DNA of 64,000 nt from Pseudomonadota bacterium. GTDB lineage: Bacteria; Pseudomonadota; Alphaproteobacteria; Caulobacterales; Aquidulcibacteraceae. Under the pieces are notes generated by a model. That model searched no databases. It was given only the letters and a program-made list of their open reading frames with translations, and had not been told where the DNA came from. A program made the position numbers and the translations under genes. Positions 45,461 through 54,364 of the stretch are shown here, one piece after another (position 1 is the stretch's first letter; every line of letters begins with the position of its first letter). Location of the stretch: assembly GCA_020161405.1 (NCBI GenBank), contig JAIUOD010000001.1, positions 992,001-1,056,000 of the forward strand. The letters run 5' to 3'.

Positions 45461-48447
45461 TGGCAAATGATGAAGCGGATATTGTTGAAACCCCTGCGCT
45501 TAAGCTGCTGCAAAGTTTGGGCTGGAAATATATTGAAGGCAATAAATTATCGCCAGAATTATTACCCGTTGAATTGCGGGAACGTAATTCATTCAAAGAT
45601 GTTATTCTTGAAAATCGGCTTGCGGCGGCAATAAAGCGTATAAACCCTTGGATAAGTGAAGAAAACCAACGAAAAATCATCCATGATTTTACCAAGCGCC
45701 AATTCACCAACACCTTTGAAGCCAATCAGACCATTTGGAATGAAATTGTATCATATCTCTCAATTGCCCAAGATTTAGGTTCGGGAAATAAGGGGCAAAC
45801 CGTAAAAATCATTGATTTTGATAATATCGAAAATAATGAGTTTTTATGTTGCAACCAATTCAAGGTGCAAGGGCTTACGCAAAATATTATTCCCGATATT
45901 GTTTTGTTTGTTAATGGGCTTCCGCTTGTGGTGATTGAATGCAAATCCCCTTATGCCACCAACCCATTAGAAGCAGGAATTGACCAATTACGCCGCTATG
46001 CCAATATTCGCGACCCAAGCAATAATGAAGGTTGCGAAAAGCTATTTCATTATAATTCTATGATGGTTTCAACCTTTGGAAATGGTGCGGCGGTTGGCAC
46101 AATTTCTTCACGCATGGAACATTATCTTGAATGGAAAGACCCATATCCTTTTGTGGTTGATGATGAAAATAAGACATCGCAAAAGGTTTTGATTACGGGG
46201 CTTTTTAGCCGTGGCAATTTCCTTGATATTTTGCAGAACTTTACCATCTTTGAACCCGTTGATGGGCGCATTATAAAGAAAATAGCGCGTTATCAGCAAT
46301 TCCGTGGGGTTTTAAAAACTATCGAACGCCTTAAAAGCGGGACAAATCGTAAAGATAAATCGGGCGTTATTTGGCACACCCAAGGTTCGGGCAAATCCCT
46401 TACTATGGTGTTTTTAACCGTTAAATTGCGGCGCGACCCCGAACTTCGGAATTATAAATTAGTTTTCCTTACCGACCGCACCCAATTGGATAAGCAATTA
46501 ACCGATACTTTTTCAGGGGCGCAATCAGAAACCATTTATCACGCCAAGTCGGTCAAAGATTTGCGGGCACTTTTGCAAAAGGATTCATCGGACATTATCA
46601 CCGCAATGGTGCAGAAGTTTCAAGAAAGTTCGGAAGATGGTGGTTTCCCGCTTTTGAACGCTTCCGATAAAATCATTGTATTGGCTGATGAAGCCCATAG
46701 AACCCAATATGGCAATTTGGGTGCGGCGATTAACCAAGCGCTCCCGAATGCCCCTAAAATCGCATTTACAGGCACGCCACTAATCAAGACCCAAAAAACC
46801 AATAATGAGTTTGGTTCTTATATTGACACTTACACCATCGAACAGGCAGTGAAGGATGGGGCAACCGTTCAGATTTTGTATGAAGGGCGCGAAGCCAAGT
46901 TGAAGGTAACGGGGGATTCGCTTGATGCCCTGTTTGATGAATATTTTGGCGATAAATCGAAAGAAGAACAGGCGGCAATCAAAAAGAAATATGGCAATGC
47001 CCAAGCCATTCTTGAAGCACCACAACGCATTCGCCGCGTTTGCATTGATATTTTGAAACACTATCGTGAGCATATACTGCCAAATGGCTTTAAGGCGATG
47101 ATTGTTACATCATCACGCAATGCTGCGATTGTATTTAAGCAAATGCTTGATGAAGAAATTAATGCGCCCGAAAGTGCGGTAATTATTTCGGGCAAGCATA
47201 ATGATGCACCCAAATATCTTCCTTTCACCGATGCCACAAAACAAAAGCAACAAATTGAAGATTTCAAAAAGCCATATGGCACAGGAAAGAACCAATCCAA
47301 TCTTGGGATTTTAATTGTCAAAGATATGTTGTTAACGGGGTTTGATGCCCCAATCTGTCAGGTTATGTATTTAGACCGCAAATTGACCGACCATAATCTT
47401 CTTCAGGCGATTGCAAGGGTAAATCGCACAGCCGCCAAGAAACAACGTGGTTTTATCGTCGATTATTATGGGCTTAGTGATTATCTTACCGAAGCGTTGG
47501 AAATGTTTTCGTCTGATGATTTGTCGGGGGCATTGATTGAACTTAAAAATGAAATCCCACACCTTAAAGCGGCGCATACAAGGGCAATGGCACATTTCAA
47601 ATCGCTTGATATTAATGACACCGAAGAATGTATCTTATTATTAGCCGATGAACAAAAACGCCATGATTTTCAATCTGACTTTTTGAAGTTTTCAAAGCAA
47701 ATGGAAATTGTGCTTCCTGATAAAGCGGCTTTGCCCTTTGTTGCGGATTTGAAGATATTGGGCAAAATCGCGATTGGTGCGCGAAATCGCTATCGTGATA
47801 ATCAATTGAATATTTCGGGCGCGGGAGAAAAAGTCAAAAAGCTTATTGAAGAGCATATTTATGCCCTTGGGATTGACCCAAAAATTGCGCCAGTGGATTT
47901 ATTGGCAAAAGACTTCAAAGAAAAATTGAACGAACATAAATCGGCAAAATCCAAAGCTTCTGAAATTGAAAATGCTATTAAGCATCATATTTCAATCAAG
48001 CTTGATGAAGACCCTGAATATTATAAATCCCTTTCTAATCGGCTTGAAGAAATTATTGCCAAGGCGGGTGAAAAATGGGAAATATTGGTTCAGATGTTGC
48101 TTGAGTTTGGTGATGATATTGAAAAGAAACACCAAGAGGCAGCACAAGATTTAGGGCTTAATCAAACCGAATTGTCGTTTTACAATATCCTTATGTCTGA
48201 ACTTTCAAAAGCCAATGAATCCATTGATGAAGAAACCCATCAGCGCGTAAAAGATGTTGTTTCGGAATTGGTGAAAATGATGGAAACCGCCACCCAAATA
48301 ATTGGCTTTTTTGAAAAAGAAGATGAACAAAAGGAAGTTCGTAGAAATATCAAGAGAACCATTCTTGACCAACCATTTGGAACCATTGAATTGGTGAAAG
48401 CAATAACTGATAGATTTATGGAATTGGCGAAGGTCAAGTTTAAATGA
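45460..48447 (+). CDS. hsdR: Type I restriction-modification system, endonuclease/translocase subunit
   Basis: Motor and nuclease subunit of 995 residues. The N-terminal nuclease motif is D146 (PDIVLF) and E160-x-K162 (VIECKSP). The Walker A is GSGKS (309-313) and the DEAH box is at 410-413 (ADEAHRTQYG), followed by the other helicase motifs and FDAPICQVMYLDRKL. The start codon overlaps the hsdS stop by one base. All three subunits look intact, so the system is probably active. Confidence 0.97.
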   Translation: MANDEADIVETPALKLLQSLGWKYIEGNKLSPELLPVELRERNSFKDVILENRLAAAIKRINPWISEENQRKIIHDFTKRQFTNTFEANQTIWNEIVSYLSIAQDLGSGNKGQTVKIIDFDNIENNEFLCCNQFKVQGLTQNIIPDIVLFVNGLPLVVIECKSPYATNPLEAGIDQLRRYANIRDPSNNEGCEKLFHYNSMMVSTFGNGAAVGTISSRMEHYLEWKDPYPFVVDDENKTSQKVLITGLFSRGNFLDILQNFTIFEPVDGRIIKKIARYQQFRGVLKTIERLKSGTNRKDKSGVIWHTQGSGKSLTMVFLTVKLRRDPELRNYKLVFLTDRTQLDKQLTDTFSGAQSETIYHAKSVKDLRALLQKDSSDIITAMVQKFQESSEDGGFPLLNASDKIIVLADEAHRTQYGNLGAAINQALPNAPKIAFTGTPLIKTQKTNNEFGSYIDTYTIEQAVKDGATVQILYEGREAKLKVTGDSLDALFDEYFGDKSKEEQAAIKKKYGNAQAILEAPQRIRRVCIDILKHYREHILPNGFKAMIVTSSRNAAIVFKQMLDEEINAPESAVIISGKHNDAPKYLPFTDATKQKQQIEDFKKPYGTGKNQSNLGILIVKDMLLTGFDAPICQVMYLDRKLTDHNLLQAIARVNRTAAKKQRGFIVDYYGLSDYLTEALEMFSSDDLSGALIELKNEIPHLKAAHTRAMAHFKSLDINDTEECILLLADEQKRHDFQSDFLKFSKQMEIVLPDKAALPFVADLKILGKIAIGARNRYRDNQLNISGAGEKVKKLIEEHIYALGIDPKIAPVDLLAKDFKEKLNEHKSAKSKASEIENAIKHHISIKLDEDPEYYKSLSNRLEEIIAKAGEKWEILVQMLLEFGDDIEKKHQEAAQDLGLNQTELSFYNILMSELSKANESIDEETHQRVKDVVSELVKMMETATQIIGFFEKEDEQKEVRRNIKRTILDQPFGTIELVKAITDRFMELAKVKFK

Positions 48448-49145
48448 TTAAACTAGATGCCCCATTTGAAATTGTAAGAACCGCTAGGCGCAAAACCGCT
48501 TCAATAACTATTGAGAATGGATTTGTGAAAATTGCGGTTCCAGTGGGGCTTTCTGATGATAAAATTGATGAAATTGTCAACAAAAGACGCGAATGGATTG
48601 CAAAACGGATTTTTGAAAATGCAAAAATCAAACCCCAAAAATCCAAACAATTCATAAGCGGTGAATCCTTTGCTTATCTTGGCAAAAACTATCGTTTGAA
48701 ACGAATTGTCGGCAAAGAAAGCGGTGTTGTTTTTAAGGGTGGCTATTTATTTGTTGGTGTGAAACCTGAATGGTCGGAAGGGCAATGTGAAGTTCATATT
48801 CGACTGGAACTTGGAAAATGGTTTCGGGAACAATCAATGAAACGCCTGAAATCCAAGGTCAAAAAATATTCTGAAATTATTGGTGTAAAGCCTAAATCAA
48901 TCAAAATACAAAAGCTTGAAAATAGATGGGGAAGCTGTTCCCCTAATGGTGATATTATATTCAATTGGAGAATTATATCTGCACCTAATTCGGTTGTTGA
49001 TTATGTGGTCGTTCATGAACTTTGTCATTTGAAAGAACATAATCATTCCGAAGCCTTCTGGAACCATGTATCTAGGATATTACCCGATTATAAGAACCAG
49101 AAAGAATGGTTGAAATATAATGGTGATAGTTTAGGATTGATATAA
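48444..49145 (+). CDS. M48/YgjP-like metal-dependent hydrolase
   Basis: A 233-residue protein of the YgjP/WLM group. The zinc motif is VVHELCHLKEHNHSEAFW (H-E-x-x-H plus a distal His). The preceding RWGSCSPNGDIIFNWRII block is typical of the family. The start overlaps the hsdR stop by four bases. Genes of this family are often found beside type I restriction operons, but their role there is not known to me. Confidence 0.88.
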   Translation: MIKLDAPFEIVRTARRKTASITIENGFVKIAVPVGLSDDKIDEIVNKRREWIAKRIFENAKIKPQKSKQFISGESFAYLGKNYRLKRIVGKESGVVFKGGYLFVGVKPEWSEGQCEVHIRLELGKWFREQSMKRLKSKVKKYSEIIGVKPKSIKIQKLENRWGSCSPNGDIIFNWRIISAPNSVVDYVVVHELCHLKEHNHSEAFWNHVSRILPDYKNQKEWLKYNGDSLGLI

Positions 49146-49570
49146 TATATTTAAAATATACGTAATGTTAGATTTTATGAGTTATTCTACGTTAGGCAAT
49201 ACCAACCTATATTACTTTCTAGAACATTATCTAGAACCTTATTGTTATAGAGGCCTCTTTTTTTATTTATAGAGGTATAAATAACTTATGTGCAATTATT
49301 TTATTCAATCTAGATATTGACTAGAACTTTATAATTAAACATTCTTTTTTTATTTTTTTTGAATGTATGTAATTATAATATTGTTTGGATTTATATCTAA
49401 TAATGTACATTATATAGCATTAAAAGAGCAAACTAATCCATTAGGTTGAAAAATCAATTTGTTTTTAGATTGGATTTTTCAGCCCGCTTTGTCTTTAGGT
49501 TTGAAGATTTTACGAGAGCTTTGTCATCGTATCATTACTTCGACCAATTTACTTTTTTTGCTTCCGACGG
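49146..49570. other. AT-rich gap after the restriction operon
   Basis: No gene is supportable here. CTAGAAC occurs three times (49219-49225, 49231-49237, 49321-49327) and TATAGAGG twice. AGAGGCCTCT followed by a T run (about 49248-49264) is a weak terminator candidate for the hsd operon. The repeated motifs next to an HUH protein could belong to a replication origin, but this is only a possibility. Confidence 0.4.
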
Positions 49571-50221
49571 TCACATTTTAAGAAAAGTTTCAATAGTTAC
49601 GATTTTTATTGAGCCGCCTATTTCTTTAAGGATATAATTACCCCAGCCTTCCAAATCATATATTTTTCTAATACATATTTGGTCTTGACCTAGATTTGTT
49701 TTACCCCAGTGAAAGCATACTTTATTTCTGAACGCCTCATCGTGGATATCGCTGCTTTTATTGGATTTTAACAAATGTGCAGGTGCATCGACAATCAAAT
49801 GATAGTGGTAGTTTTTTGAATCACCGTCACCTTCTAAAATTGCCACACAAGGCATTTTAATTTTGTTTGTTCGGCTATTTGTTTTGTGACCAAATGCAGC
49901 AGTGTTAAATCGCTTCATAAAATATTTAAGGTTTTTTGACGCCTCAATTTTATCAGTTTTTATAAGATATATTTCGCCATTATCGTGCTTTGCCTGGAAG
50001 TTATTTTTCAACGTAAAAGTTATTGCATACGGGTTCATGAAATTAGACCACGGTTTCCATGTGCGTAAGTCCCAATTCAAATAGCTTTTAGACGTTACGT
50101 TATATGAACCTTTGACATTTCCCTTATGGCTTATTTTTTTTGGTCGCCAAGTAGCACTAACGGCATCATTATCGATTACACGGTCACTAATTAGCTCAAA
50201 ATTGACAAAGTCAAAATCCAT
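49571..50221 (-). CDS. HUH-like replication/endonuclease protein
   Basis: A 216-residue protein with YHYHLIVDAP (H-x-H) and a downstream tyrosine in WGNYILKEIGG. These are the metal-binding and nucleophile motifs expected of a small HUH single-strand endonuclease, such as those in satellites and inoviruses. The N-terminus NPYAITFTLKNNF is also typical of such Rep-like proteins. It is last in the leftward replication module. It could start replication or excision of the island. No HUH target is identified. Confidence 0.6.
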   Translation of the reverse strand: MDFDFVNFELISDRVIDNDAVSATWRPKKISHKGNVKGSYNVTSKSYLNWDLRTWKPWSNFMNPYAITFTLKNNFQAKHDNGEIYLIKTDKIEASKNLKYFMKRFNTAAFGHKTNSRTNKIKMPCVAILEGDGDSKNYHYHLIVDAPAHLLKSNKSSDIHDEAFRNKVCFHWGKTNLGQDQICIRKIYDLEGWGNYILKEIGGSIKIVTIETFLKM

Positions 50222-50222
50222 T

Positions 50223-50432
50223 CTAATTATTCACCTTTTTTGAATTGGTTTCAAACCTATTTTTCTCTAGCCATTCTTCCACATCACATGGGCGATACCT
50301 AATTGAATGAGATATTTTGTAATAGGCTGGGCCTTGTGACGCATCTCGCGACCTAATTGTGTCAAGGGTCGCTTTTGATAAATTAAACATTTCTGCAATT
50401 TGCTTTGTTGTTAGTAGGGCAGTATTTTGCAT
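50223..50432 (-). CDS. Small helix-turn-helix protein (AlpA/excisionase-like)
   Basis: A 69-residue protein with LLTTKQIAEMFNLSKATLDTIRSR as the helix-turn-helix and YRPCDVEEWLEKNRF as the second half, the pattern of MerR-like excisionases. It ends one base before the HUH-like gene. It may control excision or transcription of the replication module. Confidence 0.8.
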   Translation of the reverse strand: MQNTALLTTKQIAEMFNLSKATLDTIRSRDASQGPAYYKISHSIRYRPCDVEEWLEKNRFETNSKKVNN

Positions 50433-50485
50433 ATATTATTCCTTTTTGCTTTATATTTATTTAGATAAATTGTGGGTTTGATTTG

Positions 50486-51091
50486 CTAAGACCAGCGATT
50501 TTTTGCTGCTAAATTATTTTGAGACAAAATCTTGCACGCTATTTCAATTTTTTGTCCTTTCCAAAAGTCATCGACTTTCCCACCAATCCTCAATTGTTTA
50601 AACTTCAACGGACTTTCAACGTGCATTTCGATTGATTTTATTGTTCTTATTTGGGGGTGCCAATTATAAAGGTGTTCATCTTCTATATGGGCGCATACTG
50701 TTTTCTTATATTTTTTTGACAATTTTAGGGCGCATATAAAATCTTTTGTAATAATGATTTCTGGAGAAGAGCAGTCGCCCATTATCACAACTCCATTTTT
50801 TGTATTTGTGCCAATGGTCTGGATTTCTTTTTTCCGAAGATTGTATGTCAATAACCCAATTATTTTATTATTTTTATCAGAAATCTTCGCAACAATCGCG
50901 GGAAAACACCCATTCTTTGAATTATAATTAGGGCAGTTTTCTAGGTATTTCAGGTTGTGATTTATTGGCAAATCTGTAATTTTGATTCCAAGATTTTTGG
51001 CTAGATATTCTTCCCCTTTTGTACCTTCAATTTTCCTCGAGCATCCATAAATTAATTTTATTGTATCTCGAACTTCTGTGTTACTTATCAT
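50486..51091 (-). CDS. Toprim-like protein A (phage/plasmid primase type)
   Basis: A 201-residue protein. The N-terminal part (KGEEYLAKNLGIKITDLPINHNLKYLENCPNY) matches the segment that precedes the Toprim domain in phage/plasmid primases. Then FPAIVAKISDKNNKIIGLLTYNLR and a Toprim-like core with PEIIITKDFICALKLS follow. No helicase or zinc-finger part is present. It resembles the next gene, so the two are probably paralogues. Confidence 0.6.
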   Translation of the reverse strand: MISNTEVRDTIKLIYGCSRKIEGTKGEEYLAKNLGIKITDLPINHNLKYLENCPNYNSKNGCFPAIVAKISDKNNKIIGLLTYNLRKKEIQTIGTNTKNGVVIMGDCSSPEIIITKDFICALKLSKKYKKTVCAHIEDEHLYNWHPQIRTIKSIEMHVESPLKFKQLRIGGKVDDFWKGQKIEIACKILSQNNLAAKNRWS

Positions 51092-51255
51092 TACTCTCCT
51101 TATTTGTTAGCATTTTATGCCTCCATGTTATATTTAGTGAAAATAGACTTTTTATTTGCAGAAACATGCAAAAAAATGTCTTGGGCGCAGTTGAATATTT
51201 TTGAATTGAGAACCCGAATTGGCGATTTACTCAACGTCCAATTACTTTTGAAAGT

Positions 51256-51843
51256 TCAAAAAGGAACGTTATAGGTTTTAACCTTTCGACCAGTGCAAGA
51301 CCAACGTAAAACGGCATTTTTTCGATGCCTTTGAACTTTAGCACTTCCTTCTTCTGAATAGTAAAAATCAATTTCTTTTATTGACGGTGATGGCTCCCAA
51401 GTTTCTATGAAGTCGCTGCTAATCAGAGAATAAGTGCCAATGTTGTAATTGTATGATATTTTTAGCGCATCAAAAGCATCTTCGGTTACAGCGACCCTTG
51501 AGCTTGGCTTGCCGAAAAGGGCAAACGAACCTTCAAGTTTATACCCGAGCACGAAATGCTTTAGTGAAGGTAATGTTAACACTTGCACACCACGAAAAGA
51601 GCCGTCCCAAGCTCTCATAGCAATCAAAATAGCGCGGGATTTTTTGCTTTTAATAGTGTCTGACGGGCAGCAATCGGAATATCGAACTATATCTGAATAG
51701 TCGGATATATCGGGATTTATGTGATTAAAATTAAATATTGCGTCAGCGATATTTCCACTTAAAGGCAGAGAGTTGTTAAATAACTCTTCTGCGTAAATTG
51801 TCTTTTGTTTATTTATTAAACTCGTATATTCTTTGTCGAGCAT
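51256..51843 (-). CDS. Toprim-like protein B (phage/plasmid primase type)
   Basis: A 195-residue protein with the same layout as its neighbour: AEELFNNSLPLSGNIADAIFNF, then a cysteine pair (YSDCCPSD), AILIAMRAWDGSFRGVQVLTL, and a VAVTEDAFDALKISYNYN core resembling the Toprim acidic region. There is no helicase part. Two such short proteins side by side suggest a divided or duplicated primase. Confidence 0.6.
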   Translation of the reverse strand: MLDKEYTSLINKQKTIYAEELFNNSLPLSGNIADAIFNFNHINPDISDYSDIVRYSDCCPSDTIKSKKSRAILIAMRAWDGSFRGVQVLTLPSLKHFVLGYKLEGSFALFGKPSSRVAVTEDAFDALKISYNYNIGTYSLISSDFIETWEPSPSIKEIDFYYSEEGSAKVQRHRKNAVLRWSCTGRKVKTYNVPF

Positions 51844-51951
51844 TTTTGGTGCTTTCTTTGTTAAAAAGGCAAAGCTTCACCTCAATGGAAAATCCAATTC
51901 CATTTTTTGGCATTCACTTCTTGTTGGATTTAATTTAGATGCAGGAAGTGG

Positions 51952-52143
51952 CTAAGCTCGAGCAAGCGCAATTTTGGAGTTAATCCATTCTTGAATCTCG
52001 ACTTCCACCCACGCGACCGACTTCCCGCCAAGTTTAACTTGGGTAGGAAAATCATGCTTTTTCATTTTTTCGTAAATTGTTGCTCGGCTTAACGATGTTA
52101 GGCGGATAACGTCTCTTAATCTTATAAACTTGAATGTTTCCAT
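51952..52143 (-). CDS. AlpA family regulator
   Basis: A 63-residue helix-turn-helix protein: FIRLRDVIRLTSLSRATIYEKMKKHDFPTQVKLGG followed by VAWVEVEIQEWINSKI. This is the standard AlpA layout. AlpA activates the integrase gene and excision in P4-like elements, and the integrase here is about 850 bases upstream. Confidence 0.9.
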   Translation of the reverse strand: METFKFIRLRDVIRLTSLSRATIYEKMKKHDFPTQVKLGGKSVAWVEVEIQEWINSKIALARA

Positions 52144-52271
52144 ATAATTCCTCTCTGACTTCTACAATTTCAAATATTGTATCAGAGAGACATGGCAATT
52201 AAAATTGTTTACCTTGCAGTTTAGGTTGTCAAACAATTGCGATAACCTAGTCAAGGTTACGAAACAATTAT

Positions 52272-52967
52272 TCAAGTAGATTTTGGCGCACCTCCAGATT
52301 TTTCCCAATTAACAATCGCAGCGATGCGCTCAATGGTCGTTTCTTGAGGTTTACCATCTTTGTCTCTAACCAAATTGTACATCTTGTAATTCTTTTTGAG
52401 CCATTCGATAGCTTCTTTCTTCGGTTTGCTTTTTGCAAGTTTTCCTGGATTGCTCCTCAAATATTCGAAGACATCTATTGCAGCCTGCAAGGTATTACTC
52501 ATTGGAAGCAAGGTTTGCTGAACATTATCTAATTTTTCTTTTGATTGCTGTTCTTCACGACTAACTCTTTTTCCATTTTGCTTATCAATAGATTCACTAT
52601 ATTTCATAAAAAATCGTTCTGGAATTGAAGTATCTAAAACCCATTCTTTCAATTCAAAAGTATCGACATATATTTTAACCACCAAGCGCTCTAAAATGCT
52701 AAACTCTTCGTTGGCCAATATAACTTTCTCAACATCTATCTCATCACCAGGTTGGGCTTTGCTATTAAACAGTTGCCCTTTAATTTCGCCCTCTCGTATT
52801 GCTGATATTATTAGCGATACCATTGCGTCTATTCGGACTTTTTCGGCACCATTATCTTTCAGTATTTTCTTAACTTCAGGGTCATTTGGAATATGTCCAG
52901 CCATAAGTGCGGCCGCATCAACTACTCTTATTGATGGCATTAATGCCCAACATAATTCCGCAGTCAT
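52272..52967 (-). CDS. Island protein of unknown function beside the integrase
   Basis: A 231-residue protein that begins MTAELCWALMPSIRVVDAAALMAGHIPN and is mostly helical and charged. It ends 25 bases downstream of the integrase stop side on the same strand. A C-terminal EAIEWLKKNYKMYNLVRDKDG stretch could be a DNA-binding helix. Similar proteins next to P4-type integrases are common in alphaproteobacterial islands, as far as I recall. Confidence 0.6.
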   Translation of the reverse strand: MTAELCWALMPSIRVVDAAALMAGHIPNDPEVKKILKDNGAEKVRIDAMVSLIISAIREGEIKGQLFNSKAQPGDEIDVEKVILANEEFSILERLVVKIYVDTFELKEWVLDTSIPERFFMKYSESIDKQNGKRVSREEQQSKEKLDNVQQTLLPMSNTLQAAIDVFEYLRSNPGKLAKSKPKKEAIEWLKKNYKMYNLVRDKDGKPQETTIERIAAIVNWEKSGGAPKST

Positions 52968-52992
52968 AAAACACCTCCAATGTATGGAAATA

Positions 52993-54186
52993 CTATGAAA
53001 TAGTTGCTCTCAATGAGTCAATATAGTTAGACCACCACTGCATCATATCTACACGCTCATCCCAATATTCAGTTCTATTGTATGCGGCTCGAACACGGTT
53101 CTTTTCTGAATGCGCTAATTGTCGTTCAATAACTTCCGACCGCCACTTATTACTTTCATTCAGCAATGAGCTAGCAATAGTTCTGAAACCATGGGCGCAC
53201 ATTTCTTCCTTTTTATATCCCAACCTTCTCAAGGCAGCGTTTAAGGTATTGTCACTCATCGCTCGGTCTTTGCTGCGCAAAGACGGAAATAAATATTTCG
53301 AGTTAGTCTTCAAAGTCAAAGTTTCTTGCAAAATTGCTATGGCTTGTTCGGACAAAGGCACCCAATGGTCGCTTCTCATTTTCATTTTCTTAGCGGGTAT
53401 CAGCCAGGTTTTATTTTCTAGGTCAAACTCACTCCATTCTGCATTTCGTATTTCTCCAGGTCGAACGAAAAGATGAGGTAATAACCTCAGAGCCTGTCTT
53501 GTTGCAAAATGCCCATCGTATCCATCAATGTCTCTTAGTAGGTACCCTATTTCCTTTTTATCACTTAAGGCCGCGCGATTGGTGGTAACTGGTGTAGCTA
53601 AAGCATTAGTCAAACTTGACGCAGGATTAAACTTACAAAGACCTGTTATGACTGCATAGTCAAAAACTCGGCTGACAAACGCACATGTTCGTTTGGCGGT
53701 TTCTTTTATTCCTAATTTTTCAATTTTCTTTAATGCATTAAGTATCTCTGGCGCCTCAAGTTTTGATATGGGTATAGTTCCCAAATCTGGATAAAGCTTT
53801 TTTGCAAAATACCTATTTTTTTTGATTGTTTTCGGCTCTAACTGCTTTCCCTCCAGATTTATGAGAAAATCTTCGCAGACAGATTTAAAAGAATTGCCCG
53901 CTTCATGAGCTATACGATGCTTCTTCAACTTCTTTTCTAAAGATGGGTCATTGCCTTCATTAAGTAATTTTCTGGCTTCATCACGCCTCGAACGGGCTTC
54001 TTTCAATGAAACCTCAGGATATGAACCCAGTGCTAAGAGCTTTTCTTTTGCAGCAAATCTATATTTAAAGCGCCACAATTTTGACCCCGTGGCTGTTATA
54101 AGAATAAAAAGTCCACCTGAATCTGACAGCTTGTATTGCTTTGCTTTTGGAGGAGCATTCCTCAATGTCAAATCAGATAATGCCAT
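52993..54186 (-). CDS. P4-type tyrosine integrase (DUF4102 N-terminus)
   Basis: A 397-residue integrase of the island. The N-terminal arm-binding DUF4102 part (MALSDLTLRNAPPKAKQYKLSDSGGLFI) is followed by a core-binding domain (about 95-200) and a catalytic domain. Catalytic residues are Arg in VRPGEIR, Lys in KMRSDHWVP, HGFR, His in LAHSEKN and Tyr in AYNRTEYW. The gene reads away from tRNA-Phe, 180 bases inside the tRNA 3' end. ATACCCC arm-type motifs lie between the two. Confidence 0.96.
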   Translation of the reverse strand: MALSDLTLRNAPPKAKQYKLSDSGGLFILITATGSKLWRFKYRFAAKEKLLALGSYPEVSLKEARSRRDEARKLLNEGNDPSLEKKLKKHRIAHEAGNSFKSVCEDFLINLEGKQLEPKTIKKNRYFAKKLYPDLGTIPISKLEAPEILNALKKIEKLGIKETAKRTCAFVSRVFDYAVITGLCKFNPASSLTNALATPVTTNRAALSDKKEIGYLLRDIDGYDGHFATRQALRLLPHLFVRPGEIRNAEWSEFDLENKTWLIPAKKMKMRSDHWVPLSEQAIAILQETLTLKTNSKYLFPSLRSKDRAMSDNTLNAALRRLGYKKEEMCAHGFRTIASSLLNESNKWRSEVIERQLAHSEKNRVRAAYNRTEYWDERVDMMQWWSNYIDSLRATIS

Positions 54187-54189
54187 TCG

Positions 54190-54257
54190 ATACCCCTATA
54201 ATGGGGGTATATTTATGGGGGCATTTTGAAATACCCCGCAACTTACCCCCAAAATAC
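54190..54257. promoter_or_regulatory. Candidate integrase arm-type sites, right end
   Basis: ATACCCC at 54190-54196, its inverse GGGGGTAT at 54203-54210, TATGGGGGC near 54215, ATACCCC at 54231-54237, TTACCCCC at 54243-54250 and a final AATACCC. TTGAAATACCCC (54226-54237) also occurs at the left end (30304-30315). The sites overlap the integrase promoter, so they could also autoregulate it. Confidence 0.6.
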
Positions 54258-54307
54258 CCTGGCTTCAGCCGAACAAACCAAGATTGTTACAGAACAAATA
54301 CACGTAA

Positions 54308-54331
54308 AATCCCTTTATTACAAGGGGTTTA
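54308..54331 (-). terminator. Weak terminator candidate downstream of tRNA-Phe
   Basis: CCCTT (54311-54315) pairs with AAGGG (54322-54326), followed leftward by ATTTT. It is only a five-pair stem and lies in the island side of the attachment site. Confidence 0.3.
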
Positions 54332-54364
54332 GTAGACAATTTTGAATGAATTGAGATAAGAAAG

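Noticed and set aside
49446..49637. A 63-codon plus-strand frame before the HUH-like gene
   Set aside because: It overlaps the HUH-like gene antisense and shows no protein-like pattern.
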